From positions 129,089 to 193,088 of the forward strand of contig NZ_QLLY01000012.1 of assembly GCF_003259365.1 (NCBI RefSeq): a stretch of 64,000 bases of DNA. The letters are read 5' to 3'. The translations under genes were made by a program, and so were the position numbers. Shown piece after piece: positions 63,182 to 64,000 of the stretch (positions are counted from its first letter, which is position 1; every line of letters starts with the position of its first letter). The notes below the pieces were generated by a model. It saw nothing but the letters and a program-made list of their open reading frames with translations, made no database searches and was not told the DNA's origin. The DNA is from Streptomyces sp. PsTaAH-137. Its GTDB lineage: Bacteria > Actinomycetota > Actinomycetes > Streptomycetales > Streptomycetaceae.

Positions 63182-64000
63182 GTGACTGAAGATGCAGCCG
63201 AGGCGTACCTGAGGTTCCCCCACCTGCACGGCGAGCGGCTGTGCTTCGCGGCGGAAGACGATCTATGGGTCGCGCCGCTCGACGGCTCGGCCCGCGCCTG
63301 GCGCCTCACCGTCGACCGCACCAAGGTCAGCCACCCGCGCTTCTCCCCCGACGGCACCCACATCGCGTACACGACCTGGCGCAGTCTCGACCCGGAGATC
63401 CACGTGACGCCGGTCGACGGCGGCTCGGCGCGGCGGCTCACGTACTGGGGCAGCGTCGACACCCAGGTCAGGGGCTGGACGCCCGACGGTGACATCCTCG
63501 CGGTCGCCTCCCACGGCGAACCCTTCTCCTACTTCACCTTCGCCTACCGCGTCCCCACCGACGGCTCCCCCGGCGGCAAGCTGCCCTGGGGCCCGGTCTC
63601 CGACATCCAGGTCGCCGACATCGACGGCGAGCGGCAGACCCTGCTGCTCACGGGCACGCCCCCGCACGAACCGGCGGCCTGGAAGCGGTACCGGGGTGGC
63701 GCCCAGGGCCGGCTGTGGGTGCACGGGCAGCGCATCCTCGCCGACCTCGACGGGCATCTCGACGCCCCGATGTTCGTGGGCGGCCGGATCGCCTTCCTCT
63801 CCGACCACGAGGGCATCGGCAACGTCTACTCCTGCCTGCCCGACGGCACCGGCCTCACCCGGCACACCGACCACGACGCCTTCTACGCCCGGCACGCCTC
63901 GACCGACGGCTCCCGCGTCGTCTACCAGTGCGCGGGCGAGCTGTGGATCCTCGACTCCCTGGAGCCCGACTCCGTACCGCGCAGGCTGCGGGTGCGGCTC
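63182..64000 (+). CDS. Tricorn protease homologue (3' end beyond window)
   Basis: The frame is open from the GTG at 63182 to the window end, giving 273 codons. TEDAAEAYLRFPHLHGERL, DDLWVAPLDG, HPRFSPDGTHIAYTTW and VTPVDGGSARRLTYWG are the beta-propeller repeats of tricorn-like proteases; the PDZ and S41 peptidase domains would lie beyond the window. A TTG at 63158 is an alternative start. It is divergent from the TetR gene. Confidence 0.85.
   Translation, partial: MTEDAAEAYLRFPHLHGERLCFAAEDDLWVAPLDGSARAWRLTVDRTKVSHPRFSPDGTHIAYTTWRSLDPEIHVTPVDGGSARRLTYWGSVDTQVRGWTPDGDILAVASHGEPFSYFTFAYRVPTDGSPGGKLPWGPVSDIQVADIDGERQTLLLTGTPPHEPAAWKRYRGGAQGRLWVHGQRILADLDGHLDAPMFVGGRIAFLSDHEGIGNVYSCLPDGTGLTRHTDHDAFYARHASTDGSRVVYQCAGELWILDSLEPDSVPRRLRVRL

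Overview
The window is a high-GC actinobacterial chromosome segment, almost certainly Streptomyces. The evidence is strong third-position G/C, many GTG starts, an SsgA-like protein that is specific to sporulating actinomycetes, a galTEK operon, a tam/tamR pair, RpfB, and an LL-DAP/Gly-type cell-wall gene set. From memory, the order glmU-prs-rplY-pth-ppc-desaturase-tam-tamR-galKET-ispE-rsmA-rpfB-tatD-rsmI-PMT-PBPs-ssgE-cbiMQO follows the S. coelicolor SCO31xx region. No search was run to check this.

Layout. Bases 1-2888 (plus) and 6450-11158 (minus, then plus) hold a cluster of SUKH immunity-type, deaminase-type and WHH-nuclease-type domain proteins plus a P-loop ATPase with a WD40-like C terminus. 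Between them lie a secreted CAP protein, a peptide deformylase, a DivIVA-like coiled-coil protein and an LCP ligase (2910-6369). An orphan NarL-type histidine kinase follows, then a protein with two HTH segments and a possible homing-endonuclease-like fold, then tRNA-Gln(UUG). Next come core genes: glmU, prs, rplY/ctc, pth, ppc, an acyl desaturase with a TetR regulator, a Tat-exported sulfatase with its formylglycine-generating enzyme, a VOC protein, tam/tamR, two LuxR-type regulators, and galKET opposite a sodium:solute symporter. A structurally odd tRNA-Gly(UCC) lies at 35448-35520. The second half carries a PQQ-propeller protein, an ABC-F ATPase, ispE, rsmA, rpfB, tatD, rsmI, a protein mannosyltransferase, two tandem class B PBPs, a YbaK protein, an SDR, a beta-lactamase-fold hydrolase, an ECF metal transporter (cbiMN-Q-O) with a Nur-box-like palindrome, ssgE, an MMPL transporter with a TetR regulator, and the start of a tricorn-protease homologue.

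Intergenic space is marked by a repeat family with a 20-bp core (GCGCAGTTCCCCGCGCCCCT). I count 22 copies in both orientations, nearly all in 3' regions of genes. They come in mosaic blocks with a 26-nt hairpin module and a 56-bp tandem array, and two blocks 16.6 kb apart are almost identical. These repeats explain several alanine/proline-rich spurious reading frames.

For novelty I rank three things highest. The first is the tRNA-Gly(UCC), whose T-loop reads UGCA instead of the usual T-psi-C; this suggests a peptidoglycan-bridge tRNA. The second is the SUKH/deaminase/WHH cluster, in which one protein pair has swapped domain order. The third is the mosaic repeat family.
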